DNA of 64,000 bases from an uncultured Flavobacteriaceae bacterium (GCA_947503005.1 CANNCA010000003.1:434001-498000); one strand, 5' to 3'. Shown: positions 8,556-16,907, numbered from the stretch's first letter. The notes: generated by a model from the letters alone, not told the origin. A program made the numbers and translations.

Positions 8556-9839
8556 TTAAATTTTCAAGAACTCTACACGACGATTGTTCGCTTTCCCTTC
8601 AGGGGTAGAGTTATCGGAAACCGGCACAGTTTCACCCATGCCCTTTACCTGTAGCCTCGAAGCACCCACGCCAGAATTCTTAAGAGCTTCTTTTACGGCA
8701 GCTGCACGTTTTTCTGAAAGTTGAAGATTATGGGCTTCCTCACCATCACTATCGGTATGTCCTTCTATAATAAATTTCAAATCAGTATGTTCTTGCATCA
8801 TTTTGGCAACCTCGTTGATTACTCCCATAGAACTGGGCTTTAAAGTCGCTTTGTTGACATCGAAAAGAATTCCTCTTGTAACGAATTTGCCGTCGGCCAT
8901 GACGCGGTCATATAGTTTTTTACCTCCTTCGGCAATGCGTATGTTTTTGATTGCCATGGTCTTACCATCAGGATTATGCATGTAAGATCCTATACTTACC
9001 AGTTGAGGTTTGAATTTGTAGTTGGGAATGTTCAAGGCCCGGTATTCATCCACAAATACCTTAAGACTTCGCTTGTTAAATGAAATGGCTATATGCTTCC
9101 AGCCAGTAGTGTTGCCTGTACCCTCATCATGTGCATCGTATTTTTTGGGATTTCCCTGCACCTTTGTGTGGGTAGTCGCCCCATCTTTAAAAACTTCTAT
9201 AGGGTAAAATACATCCTTGCCTTCACTGTGATAATTTGATCCCTGCCAAAAACGGATATTATAAGACTGCCAACTAGCATAAACATCTTCAAAATAGGCG
9301 TCGAATTCAATAGTAAAAACTTCAGGAAGATAACTTTCAGTCTCCATCAAGGGAGTAATAATACTTCGATTTTCAAAACGGATTATATTCTCATCTCCTT
9401 GTTTTGCATTCTCGGCGCTACCATGTGAAAGGTCCCATCTGGAAGGGAATTCCCCGTTTTCCTCGCCGCTTAAATCGTCTTCAAATATGATTTTGTCACC
9501 TGGTATAAAATTATATTTAGACCAGGTTTTGGGCATTGTCCTTACGGCTGTTTCTTCAGAGTCTTCCATGTCATTGGGAACATTTGCTTGACTATCATTT
9601 TGATTTGCCCCTTTGCTTTTCCTTTTTTTTGAGTCGCGCTTGTTCTTATTATTACCGTTACCAAGAATAGTATCCATGGCCTTTTCGGTTTCTTTGTTGA
9701 CCTTTTGTTCAGTCTTTCTGATTACAGCGCGCTCGGCAGCCTTCTCTGCGCTTTTGCCCAATTTTTTGAAGAACTGTGCTTGTGTTATTGTTCCTACAAA
9801 AAGAAATGCTATTACAATTAAAAGTGTTCTCGTTTTCAT
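8556..9839 (-). CDS. OmpA-family protein with LamG-like middle domain
   Basis: 427-aa envelope protein. Signal peptide ends near TITQAQ; residues ~22-105 are a charged helical linker; residues ~120-300 form a beta-rich LamG/concanavalin-like region (FEDDLSGEENGEFPSRWDL, FTIEFDAYFED, FNKRSLKVFVDEYR). The C-terminal OmpA peptidoglycan-binding domain starts at about 315 (GILFDVNKATLKPSS, IEGHTDSDG, LSEKRAAAVKEAL, NRRVEFLKI). It should anchor a surface or periplasmic domain to peptidoglycan. It has its own ECF-type box 28 bases upstream and leads the interrupted lipoprotein gene. Confidence 0.85.
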   Translation of the reverse strand: MKTRTLLIVIAFLFVGTITQAQFFKKLGKSAEKAAERAVIRKTEQKVNKETEKAMDTILGNGNNKNKRDSKKRKSKGANQNDSQANVPNDMEDSEETAVRTMPKTWSKYNFIPGDKIIFEDDLSGEENGEFPSRWDLSHGSAENAKQGDENIIRFENRSIITPLMETESYLPEVFTIEFDAYFEDVYASWQSYNIRFWQGSNYHSEGKDVFYPIEVFKDGATTHTKVQGNPKKYDAHDEGTGNTTGWKHIAISFNKRSLKVFVDEYRALNIPNYKFKPQLVSIGSYMHNPDGKTMAIKNIRIAEGGKKLYDRVMADGKFVTRGILFDVNKATLKPSSMGVINEVAKMMQEHTDLKFIIEGHTDSDGEEAHNLQLSEKRAAAVKEALKNSGVGASRLQVKGMGETVPVSDNSTPEGKANNRRVEFLKI

Positions 9840-9867
9840 AATCTTCAGTTTTAAAATGTTTTACCAT

Positions 9868-9897
9868 CATTAGTACCGTGACACTAAAAATGTAAAC
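9868..9897 (-). promoter_or_regulatory. ECF-type promoter box of the OmpA-like gene
   Basis: Minus strand: GTTTAC (9892-9897), 15 bases, GTAC (9873-9876), then TAATG. The distance to the ATG at 9839 is 28 bases. It is the same pattern and spacing as at 7805, 10650, 15551 and 30307. Confidence 0.75.
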
Positions 9898-9963
9898 ACC
9901 AAAACAAAAAACCTGATAACAATACTGTTAACAGGTTTTTACTCAAACTAACTCAAAACAATT

Positions 9964-10623
9964 CTAATACTCCAAGGCAAAATAATCCATAACTTCTACG
10001 TAGGTCATCTTGTTAAAATCCATTGCTGATTTTCCTGAAACTTGTGGTGGTATATTCACATAACGAACCTCTTCGAACTCATCAAAAATCCTATTTGAAT
10101 TATTCGAGGTTTCGGCAAAAAATGTCATTTTATTTGGTGTGATATTCGGAAAGGTCCCAGTGCCTGGGACAATAAAAAATGTATAGTTTTCGATATTACG
10201 CGTATGAGGAAATGGGAATATAGCTCCACTAGGACTTTTTCCGTAAACAAGCGTGGCTCCATTTACATTTATACTAGGCACGTCGATTTCAAAGGATGAG
10301 GCAAAATTAGGGACTACAGAAAAGGCGGTGTCAAACCAATCGGAAACAATTACGTTAGCATTGCCATCTTGGCCGTCTGCCCCGTCTTGACCATCTTGAC
10401 CATCAACCCCATCTTGACCAGCTGGGCCTTGGTCACCCTGAGGACCAGGTACGCCCAGTGCCTCTCCATCCTGCCCAGCAGGACCTTCAGGACCTTGAAT
10501 TCCTTGTTCTCCTTGGGGGCCTTGTGGACCAATTGGACCAATATCCCCTTTTGAACAGGAGAAAAAAGCAATACCTGCCATAACTAATATTACATACCTT
10601 AAATTGAACTTTACACTTTTCAT
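9964..10623 (-). CDS. Collagen-like (Gly-X-Y) repeat lipoprotein
   Basis: 219 aa. Signal peptide and lipobox at VMAGIAFFSC. Residues ~26-87 are an almost uninterrupted run of Gly-X-Y triplets, first Pro-rich (GPIGPQGPQGEQG) and then QDG/ADG-rich, predicting a trimeric collagen-like stalk. The C-terminal ~130 residues form a beta-rich head with no family I recognise. Such lipoproteins are common in Flavobacteriaceae. The gene is transcribed divergently from the ECF sigma gene and carries an ECF-type box. Surface display is inferred from the lipobox and stalk. Confidence 0.85.
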   Translation of the reverse strand: MKSVKFNLRYVILVMAGIAFFSCSKGDIGPIGPQGPQGEQGIQGPEGPAGQDGEALGVPGPQGDQGPAGQDGVDGQDGQDGADGQDGNANVIVSDWFDTAFSVVPNFASSFEIDVPSINVNGATLVYGKSPSGAIFPFPHTRNIENYTFFIVPGTGTFPNITPNKMTFFAETSNNSNRIFDEFEEVRYVNIPPQVSGKSAMDFNKMTYVEVMDYFALEY

Positions 10624-10649
10624 AATTTCTAGTTTTAAAATTTTACGCT

Positions 10650-10679
10650 CATTCGTACCCCATCTTTCAAAAGGTAAAC
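10650..10679 (-). promoter_or_regulatory. ECF-type promoter box of the collagen-like gene
   Basis: Minus strand: GTTTAC (10674-10679), 15 bases, GTAC (10655-10658), then GAATG. It ends 26 bases from the ATG at 10623 and lies in the divergent gap with the sigma gene. Confidence 0.75.
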
Positions 10680-10711
10680 ACCAGTGATTAAAAATTTTAA
10701 CTTTATCTTGT

Positions 10712-10741
10712 GTTTACCTATCAACCAAAACTGTATTAATG
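10712..10741 (+). promoter_or_regulatory. ECF-type box overlapping the sigma-factor start codon
   Basis: Plus strand: GTTTAC (10712-10717), exactly 15 bases, GTAT (10733-10736), then TAATG, whose final ATG (10739-10741) is the sigma start codon. It differs from GTAC-TAATG by one base. Used as a promoter, it would start transcription inside the coding region. It may instead be an autoregulatory binding site or a leftover of a different gene start. Confidence 0.5.
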
Positions 10742-11296
10742 ACTGATGAGCAACTTATTTCTCAGTTAAAACAACGCGATAGAAATGCACTCGCAAAGGT
10801 TTACTCAGTTTATAAAACGGAGTTTGTTAAGTTCGCCTCGCGATATAATGCGAAAAACGAATTGCTTGAAGATGTATATCAAGAAGCACTTATTGTGTTA
10901 TACGAAAATGCACAAGTTGGAAAACTTGATGATTTGAAAAGCACAATCAAAACGTATTTGTTTGGAATTGGAAAATTCATGCTCTTCAAACATTTTAGAG
11001 ATAATAAAAGGGAGGTTCCGACTGAAGAAACCTATCTTTTTGATCACTATGAACAAGCCGTAATTGAAGATGTTTATGAAGATGAAGGATTGAACGAATA
11101 CCAAACAAAATTGATCAGTAACTTTAATAAGTTGGGAGAGAAATGTAGAGAAATATTAGAACTCTTCTATTTGCAAGGAATGAAGTTGGATGAGATTACC
11201 CGTACACAGGGTTATGAAAATAAAGATGTGGCGAAAAGTCAAAAAAGTCGCTGCTTGAAATCTTTAAAGCAATTAATAGGAAAGAATAATGGATAA
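10739..11296 (+). CDS. ECF-type RNA polymerase sigma factor
   Basis: 185-aa sigma-70 family factor of extracytoplasmic-function size. The region-2 helices are at about residues 20-85 (LLEDVYQEALIVLYEN, IKTYLFGIGKFMLFKHFRD). Region 4 is at about 125-180 (LGEKCREILELFYLQGMKLDEI ... NKDVAKSQKSRCLKSLKQLI). The stop overlaps the start of the next gene by 8 bases, so the two are translationally coupled, as is usual for sigma/anti-sigma pairs. It is divergent from the collagen-like gene. It probably recognises the GTTTAC-N15-(G/A)TAC box found at five nearby and distant genes, which is inference from colocalisation. The annotated start coincides with such a box. Confidence 0.9.
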   Translation: MTDEQLISQLKQRDRNALAKVYSVYKTEFVKFASRYNAKNELLEDVYQEALIVLYENAQVGKLDDLKSTIKTYLFGIGKFMLFKHFRDNKREVPTEETYLFDHYEQAVIEDVYEDEGLNEYQTKLISNFNKLGEKCREILELFYLQGMKLDEITRTQGYENKDVAKSQKSRCLKSLKQLIGKNNG

Positions 11297-12017
11297 GGAG
11301 ACATTGATAAACGGCTATTTTGAAAATTCCCTCAGCCAAAATCAATTGATGGAATTTGAACAACTGTTGAAAACCGACCCTGATTTTGCATCTGAGGTTG
11401 ATTTTCAAAAAGAACTACAGACTTCGCTCAGAAAAGAAGAACGCCGAGAACTTAAAAGCATGTTCAGTAATCTAAACGAAGAAGAAGTAATATCCGAAAC
11501 CAAAGTGTTTCAATTACGCCCTTGGCTGGCTGCAGCTTCCATAGCTCTTCTTGTTGGACTTGGCTCATGGTTTTTCTTTTTCAACCCATCCGAATTAAAT
11601 TCAGATGAACTGTACGCTGCGAATTTTGCACCTTATGATAATGTCGTCCATCCCATTGAGCGGGCTAATGAACTTGAAGACTTGAAAACACAAATGTTTT
11701 CAGCTTATGAAGAGCAAGACTATGATTTATGGTTGGCACTTATAGCCCAGTTGACTGCAGAACAAAAGGATGACTATATAGATTTTTACAGTGCCATTGT
11801 TTATATGCAATTAGGAAATCATGATAAGTCCATTCCCTTGTTAAAAGGATATATCAATAATAATGGAGAATTGGACGATAGGGCCACATGGTACTTGGCT
11901 CTTTCATACCTAAAATTAGGCGAAATCCAAAAGAGTAAGGAAGCACTTAAAGAGCTTATTGAAATGGATTCTTTTAAAAAGAAAGATGCCCAAAAACTAT
12001 TAAAGGAATTAAACTGA
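11289..12017 (+). CDS. Single-pass membrane TPR protein, candidate anti-sigma factor
   Basis: 242 aa. The N-terminal ~75 residues are cytoplasmic-type and acidic, with NGYFENSLSQNQLMEFEQLL, which resembles the N-terminal helix pair of Bacteroidota anti-sigma-like proteins. One transmembrane helix follows at about 78-100 (WLAAASIALLVGLGSWFFFF), then a C-terminal ~140-residue region with two or three TPR-like helix pairs (YSAIVYMQLGNHDKSIPLL, WYLALSYLKLGEIQKSKEAL). It is translationally coupled to the sigma gene. Its topology suits sequestering the sigma factor inside while sensing in the periplasm. The stop overlaps the convergent CHAT gene by 9 bases. The anti-sigma role is inferred. Confidence 0.75.
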   Translation: MDKETLINGYFENSLSQNQLMEFEQLLKTDPDFASEVDFQKELQTSLRKEERRELKSMFSNLNEEEVISETKVFQLRPWLAAASIALLVGLGSWFFFFNPSELNSDELYAANFAPYDNVVHPIERANELEDLKTQMFSAYEEQDYDLWLALIAQLTAEQKDDYIDFYSAIVYMQLGNHDKSIPLLKGYINNNGELDDRATWYLALSYLKLGEIQKSKEALKELIEMDSFKKKDAQKLLKELN

Positions 12018-14855
12018 TTTTTTCTTCCTCAAGTACCAGATTGATGCTAAAATTGGAAGTAGCAAAAATACCCACCACCATTTCGAAATTGGATTTACAA
12101 TCGGATCAATATCCCCAGATACCATAAAAGCTGCCCAATAATATGGATGTTTCAAAAGGTCATCGTCCGTAGTTTCCAAATACTTTAGCTTCGCCTTGCG
12201 CAATGCTTCCGATTTTGAATTGCCTTTGCTCAATCCTTCGTAAAAGAACTCCATCAATTTGACGGTACTTTTGTCATTGATTTTCCAAAGAGTATTAACT
12301 AAAGATTTTGCGCCAGCATAATAGAACCCTTTCGAAAGACTCATCACGCCTTGTCCTTGCTGAAGTTTGCCAATACCCGTTTGGCAGGCACTCAGGGTTA
12401 CCATGTCAGCGTTCAATGACATATTGTAGAGATCTTTAATATATAGCACATTCTCTTCATTACTACTCTCACTGAAGGCCAAGTAGGAGTAATCTGGAAA
12501 CTCATCGTTCGCAGAAGCGTGGGTGGCGAGGTGAATTATATTCTGATGAGGCGCGAAACTCATGAAATTCTCCAATGTGGCCGTAGAATCTGAATAAATA
12601 TTGGTTTCAAAGTAGGATTGAATTTGTTGTACCTCCTCATCATTATTCAATAACTTTCCAAAATCTCTTTCGGCGGTTTTCCGCTCTAAACCGTTAAAGC
12701 TTGGCGCAAATGCCAAAACGTTTTGCTTGCTCTCATGTTGTTTTTGTTTCAACTCAAAAAGTGATGCTATTGAATTAGCGTAACTAATATTAGCCGTTTC
12801 TAAAAGATAGGCTTCATCCTTAACTAACATATCGAAGGGCAGGTAATGCAATTCCCCATCCGGAATAATTGTAATATTTTCTATTTCAACTCCGTTTAGT
12901 GGAATTTTCAATAGCTTTTCATAAAGGGTTTTGCTTAATCGGGAAATCTTCTTTTCAGTTGCATTTACAGAAGGCCTTGAAAGTAGTTTGTAGAAATCTC
13001 GTATCATTTGCCTATCTGAATCTGAAAACGGGATTTTTAAAAACTTTTCGATTTCATCATTTACCACTATAGTGTAAAGATATTTGTCCGTTAAGGTGAA
13101 GGAAATCAATGTACCATTGTCTTTCAAAATCTTCTGACGAACGGTCTCCAAATCAATGGATGTAATTTGGTACTTCAAACCATGGTACTTCGGATAATTG
13201 AGCTTCACCGAGTCTAAGAAACTATAATATTGCTGCTTCACTTTAAAAAGGCTTTCTGAAAAACCATCTTTTGAATCTTTGGAGTCGAATAATTCTTTTT
13301 CTAAATAAGTGATTTCAGAACGCAATTGAGCTTCTTTGTCCAATACTTCACGAGGCACGTCACCATATTCATTAGCCTGCGAATTACGAAGTGCTTCAAG
13401 CAACATAAAGTCTTTATTCTTTTCAGCTATATTTAGTGCAAGATCAACGTTTTCGGATGAGTCATCATTTTCCGAGACTTCAAAAACCGCATCTAACGTT
13501 CGATAAAAAATTGGATAAGCCTTGTCTGCCAAAAACTTTTTATCAATTTTACTATCAAATTCCCTTTTGAGAAAATCAAAAGTTTTAAGTATTACCTCAC
13601 TGGTTTGTAATACATAAACTTTGTACTCCAACTTTCTAGTTTTTTGATAGGCGAGCGTTGAAAGTTGCACCTTTGCGTCTAACAGGTTTAACAACTGAGT
13701 TTTTGAAAATACGGCAGTGGGGTCAGGATTTTCTTGAGTGTTACTTATTTTAACGTTATTTCCCGATACGTTGAAAGCATTTTGAACTGTTTTTAATCCC
13801 TCCTCATAATTATCTTGGGTTAGGAATAATCTGGCAATTTTTTCATGTACTTCTGCCAGCTCCAAATTAACAATATTTTTATTCTCTTCATTTAGGACTT
13901 GTAAGGCTTTTTGATAGTTGGCTAATGCTTCATCATAATTTCCCAAGTTTGTATAAATATCACCGTACATAACAAAAGCATCTTTTCGAAAAGGATCATT
14001 TGCAAGTAAAAATGATTCGCTTTCCTTCAAGGTTCGAAGCGCTTTTTCGAGGCTGTCTTGTTTGATATAACTAGTTGTAATTCTATGAAAAGCATTCACT
14101 AAGTTGTTTTTGAACTTTTTGTCTTTTTGAAAGTACTCTTTACTCCATATCAGGTTTTTGATATAAAACAAATTAGCCTCTTCATGTTTGCCCATTCTCG
14201 TATATAGCTGGGCTAAAGACTGATTTATACCTGTAACGTATGCATCGGCATTTTTCATTAATGTCACTGAGCTTTTAACGAGCTGAATTCCTCTTTTATA
14301 ATTGAGTTCCGCAAGTTCATAGTTTCCTAGGTTCATATAGGTGGTACCTAAAGAACTATATATGGTAAACAATGTTTCGTCTTGAAATGCTGTGCGCTGT
14401 TCAGGATGAATATCATCCAAATGACTTCGAGCCTCTAAAAATAACTCCTTGGACCTCACATATTCCATAGTTTCAAAATGGTACGAGGCAAGCCAAATCA
14501 GATAGGTAATTTTCCAATCTTCAACATCCTGAATTTGATTCGCGATAATTTCTTCAGAAAGAAGGCCCTTAATTTGTTGAAGTGAAGTGCGGAATTTTGG
14601 AAGGTCATGATGATAATCAGCGGTGATGGTAATATGATCGAGTATACCTATACTAGAGTCGTAATCATCAATTTCCTTTGCAATGGTCAATGCATTCTCT
14701 AGATAATGATAGGCACTATCTCTTTGAACATAAATGAAGTTATAGCCCGTATTAAAATATGCATACATTGATTCTTCCTTATCCTGAACACTTTGTGAAA
14801 AGAAAATTATAGGAAGTAGGATTGCGATAATACAGATGGAACTGGTATGTCTCAT
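12009..14855 (-). CDS. TPR-CHAT caspase-like protease
   Basis: 948 aa from the ATG at 14855 (MRHTSSICIIAILL, a good signal peptide); a start six codons earlier lies inside a hairpin and is less likely. Residues ~30-450 are a long TPR array (for example YSSLGTTYMNLGNYELAELNYKR split over several units). A helical linker follows, then a C-terminal CHAT domain at ~590-915. The catalytic pair is visible: His779 in HLATHAS and Cys824 in LSACQTG; the following GQGVMSLSKGFYYAGA and PYYWAAFM are also typical. A single TM helix plus KKK tail at the end (WWWVFLLLPILASIWYLRKKK) suggests anchoring with the protease outside the cytoplasm. It is convergent with the sigma operon and behind the 206-aa lipoprotein. 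Substrate unknown. Confidence 0.9.
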   Translation of the reverse strand: MRHTSSICIIAILLPIIFFSQSVQDKEESMYAYFNTGYNFIYVQRDSAYHYLENALTIAKEIDDYDSSIGILDHITITADYHHDLPKFRTSLQQIKGLLSEEIIANQIQDVEDWKITYLIWLASYHFETMEYVRSKELFLEARSHLDDIHPEQRTAFQDETLFTIYSSLGTTYMNLGNYELAELNYKRGIQLVKSSVTLMKNADAYVTGINQSLAQLYTRMGKHEEANLFYIKNLIWSKEYFQKDKKFKNNLVNAFHRITTSYIKQDSLEKALRTLKESESFLLANDPFRKDAFVMYGDIYTNLGNYDEALANYQKALQVLNEENKNIVNLELAEVHEKIARLFLTQDNYEEGLKTVQNAFNVSGNNVKISNTQENPDPTAVFSKTQLLNLLDAKVQLSTLAYQKTRKLEYKVYVLQTSEVILKTFDFLKREFDSKIDKKFLADKAYPIFYRTLDAVFEVSENDDSSENVDLALNIAEKNKDFMLLEALRNSQANEYGDVPREVLDKEAQLRSEITYLEKELFDSKDSKDGFSESLFKVKQQYYSFLDSVKLNYPKYHGLKYQITSIDLETVRQKILKDNGTLISFTLTDKYLYTIVVNDEIEKFLKIPFSDSDRQMIRDFYKLLSRPSVNATEKKISRLSKTLYEKLLKIPLNGVEIENITIIPDGELHYLPFDMLVKDEAYLLETANISYANSIASLFELKQKQHESKQNVLAFAPSFNGLERKTAERDFGKLLNNDEEVQQIQSYFETNIYSDSTATLENFMSFAPHQNIIHLATHASANDEFPDYSYLAFSESSNEENVLYIKDLYNMSLNADMVTLSACQTGIGKLQQGQGVMSLSKGFYYAGAKSLVNTLWKINDKSTVKLMEFFYEGLSKGNSKSEALRKAKLKYLETTDDDLLKHPYYWAAFMVSGDIDPIVNPISKWWWVFLLLPILASIWYLRKKKSV

Positions 14856-14860
14856 AGCCA

Positions 14861-14883
14861 AAAGCCCCCACAATGGAGGCTTT
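14861..14883 (-). terminator. Hairpin between lipoprotein and CHAT genes (terminator or attenuator)
   Basis: Stem AAAGCCTCC/GGGGGCTTT on the minus strand (one U-G pair) with a 5-base loop. The stem ends in four T residues and lies six bases before the CHAT ATG at 14855. It could end the 206-aa transcript or limit CHAT translation. Confidence 0.6.
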
Positions 14884-14909
14884 AAAAATTGTTTAACTAA
14901 TTTATCTTT

Positions 14910-15530
14910 TCAGAACAACCGATATGCTGTAATTCTGAGTTCTTCTCTAACGTCTAAGTTTGTAACTCTAACTTCGTAAGCACTTTCAGTATCAAATTCT
15001 ATTTCGGCTTTTAAAAGAGCTCCTTCTCCCCCAGGTACTTCACTCATACCATTCATTCTTCCAACAAGCTGGCCTTTTACATCATAAATTTCGATTTTAC
15101 CATTGCTTTTCTGCCATTGTTCAGAGGCTAAATAAAGATTATCAAGAGCTGATTTTGGCATAGGGCATGGCTTGAACTCAAGTCCGTCAGGCTCACATCT
15201 TGGTGGAGGACCACCTGGACCGATGGGTAATCTTGAAAGAATATCAGCGTTCCAAGTTACATTCTGTTCGATTTGAGACCGTCTCGCCTGAATTTCTTCA
15301 AGACGCCCTTGTTGTTCATTATTTCCACCTTCGATTTGTTCAATGATGATCATCATTTCATTTCTAAGTTGATAATCCTCATAGGCTAGGCTCTCTTGGT
15401 GAAAATCTAATTCCAAATAGTAGTTTTCAGACTCGTCTTCCGAACCATTATTACCAATTGGATTATAATTAGTACATGAGCTACTAAAAATAAGAAGCCC
15501 CATTAAAAGTAAAGAATTCATTGTTTTCAT
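14910..15530 (-). CDS. Lipoprotein linked to the CHAT protease
   Basis: 206 aa. Signal and lipobox at LLIFSSSC. Residues ~35-90 form an acidic, Gln/Glu-rich helical segment (IIEQIEGGNNEQQGRLEEIQ). A Pro/Gly-rich break with PGGPPPRCEPDG and a CPMPK motif follows, then a beta-rich end (GKIEIYDVKGQLVGRMNG) resembling the fold of T9SS-type tails but without the canonical motif. No family recognised. It is upstream of the CHAT gene (54 bases to its ATG, hairpin between) and has an ECF-type box, so both are probably in the same regulon. Confidence 0.75.
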   Translation of the reverse strand: MKTMNSLLLMGLLIFSSSCTNYNPIGNNGSEDESENYYLELDFHQESLAYEDYQLRNEMMIIIEQIEGGNNEQQGRLEEIQARRSQIEQNVTWNADILSRLPIGPGGPPPRCEPDGLEFKPCPMPKSALDNLYLASEQWQKSNGKIEIYDVKGQLVGRMNGMSEVPGGEGALLKAEIEFDTESAYEVRVTNLDVREELRITAYRLF

Positions 15531-15550
15531 AATTTATAGTTTTTATAAAA

Positions 15551-15579
15551 GTTAGTATCACAAATTTAAAAAGGTAAAC
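15551..15579 (-). promoter_or_regulatory. ECF-type promoter box of the lipoprotein-CHAT operon
   Basis: Minus strand: GTTTAC (15574-15579), 15 bases, ATAC (15555-15558), then TAAC. The leader AAAACTATAAATT before the ATG at 15530 resembles those of the other box-bearing genes. Confidence 0.7.
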
Positions 15580-15803
15580 ATGTTACTGCGGTTTTGGCAA
15601 ATAAACAATGTCAGTTATGTATTTGTTCAAAAATTGTATTATCAGAAGCAATTACTGTATAAATAGTTCATTATCTAGTAAAATCGGCTACTATTAAGTC
15701 GAGGGAGAAAATTGGTTAACTTTAATCGAAACTAACATATTCATTTACCAAATCGTTGTAAAAAACGGACAAACGGTCTATTGTTTAAACTGATAATACT
15801 TAC

Positions 15804-16640
15804 ATGAGTCTTTTTGAAAAAATCGATTATGAAATACCAGTAACCTTACGTCCATTTGTGATGGCAGTTGTGCAGGGAGAAACCTCAGCAATTGTACAGA
15901 CCAGTATGCCGGCACCTCCAACAGGTTTTCCTTTGCTGATATATGTCTATAACGACTACCCTAAACTAAATATCAATGGCAAAAGTTTTGTTCCGACCGA
16001 TGTACCTTTAAACCTCGCGGGCCAAATTGATATCTCTGGAATACGAATGGAGGTTGATGGCATATTTGGGCAAATAGGATTGGTATTACACCCATTAGCC
16101 CCTTACTATTTATTTCATATTCCTGGAAACGAAATACCAAATCAGTGGAAAGGGCTTTTAGAAACCTTACCCGTAAATTCAAAAAAACATTTTGATTCAA
16201 TTTCTGGCGATCTTACTCCAATTGAAAATATTTCGCACATTCTTGATGCACTTCAAAAGCTGTTAGAACACAGAATTAAACCTATTACGTGGTTAGATTT
16301 TTCAGTCTCTGAAATTTTTAGGTGCAAAGGTTCCGTTTTGATAACAGATTTAATCGGTCAGACCAATATGAGCGAACGCCATTTTCGAAGAAAATTCAAG
16401 GAAATCGTCGGTATATCTCCTAAATACTTCTGCAAAATCATACAATTAAATTCGGTCTTCAATGTACTAAAGTCAAGCAATGCTGAAAAACTGCGCACCT
16501 TGGCATTTGATTATGGATATTACGATCAAGCACACTTCATCAATGATTTCAACAAATTTGTTGGTGAAAGTCCTGTCAAATTTTTGAACGGTGAGTTTGA
16601 ACAATTGAAATCGTATTTAGGAAGAAATAGAATTCGGTAA
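15804..16640 (+). CDS. AraC-family transcriptional regulator
   Basis: 278 aa. The N-terminal ~150 residues are a cupin-like sensor region of unknown ligand (PLLIYVYNDYPKLNINGK, GIFGQIGLVLHPLAPYYLF). The C-terminal AraC DNA-binding domain is at ~180-265, with helices LIGQTNMSERHFRRKFKEIVG and LRTLAFDYGYYDQAHFINDF and the usual end SPVKFL. It stands alone and is divergent from the CHAT operon across a 273-base gap; it is followed by a strong hairpin terminator. Targets unknown. Confidence 0.88.
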   Translation: MSLFEKIDYEIPVTLRPFVMAVVQGETSAIVQTSMPAPPTGFPLLIYVYNDYPKLNINGKSFVPTDVPLNLAGQIDISGIRMEVDGIFGQIGLVLHPLAPYYLFHIPGNEIPNQWKGLLETLPVNSKKHFDSISGDLTPIENISHILDALQKLLEHRIKPITWLDFSVSEIFRCKGSVLITDLIGQTNMSERHFRRKFKEIVGISPKYFCKIIQLNSVFNVLKSSNAEKLRTLAFDYGYYDQAHFINDFNKFVGESPVKFLNGEFEQLKSYLGRNRIR

Positions 16641-16687
16641 CTTATTTTTTAGAAATATGTCCATGTATTAAACATACATAAAAAGGG

Positions 16688-16718
16688 AAAGGGCCGGAAG
16701 CATAGTTTCCGGCCCTTT
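16688..16718. terminator. Strong hairpin terminator after the AraC gene
   Basis: A perfect 12-bp stem AAAGGGCCGGAA/TTCCGGCCCTTT with a 7-base loop, 47 bases past the AraC stop. The flanks are A/T-rich on both sides and it may work in both directions. Confidence 0.8.
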
Positions 16719-16724
16719 AAAAAT

Positions 16725-16907
16725 TTCTACGTTGGTAATGATACCGCCAAACCGTACGACCTTTCTGAAGGATTATTATCAAAAATCATTACAATCGGTG
16801 CTGATTCAGGTAGTTCCCCCGAAACCTATAATCGAGCAAATCACCAAGAGCCAACAAGTTGGTCCGGTGCCCAGCATGTAACAATTCATCAGGTGGGCAG
16901 TTACTAG
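16725..16907 (+). pseudogene. Probable 3' remnant of a lost gene
   Basis: About 60 codons read open without an ATG and end in TAG at 16905. The peptide (YVGNDTAKPYDLSEGLLS ... TSWSGAQHVTIHQVGSY) has protein-like composition but no start and no family I can name. It begins within the base of the AraC terminator region. Most likely the tail of a deleted gene; chance openness is possible at this length. Confidence 0.35.

Noticed and set aside
10350-10571. Alternative frame in the collagen-like region (LVQLVHKAPKENKEF...)
   Set aside because: Frame-shifted reading of the Gly-X-Y repeats.
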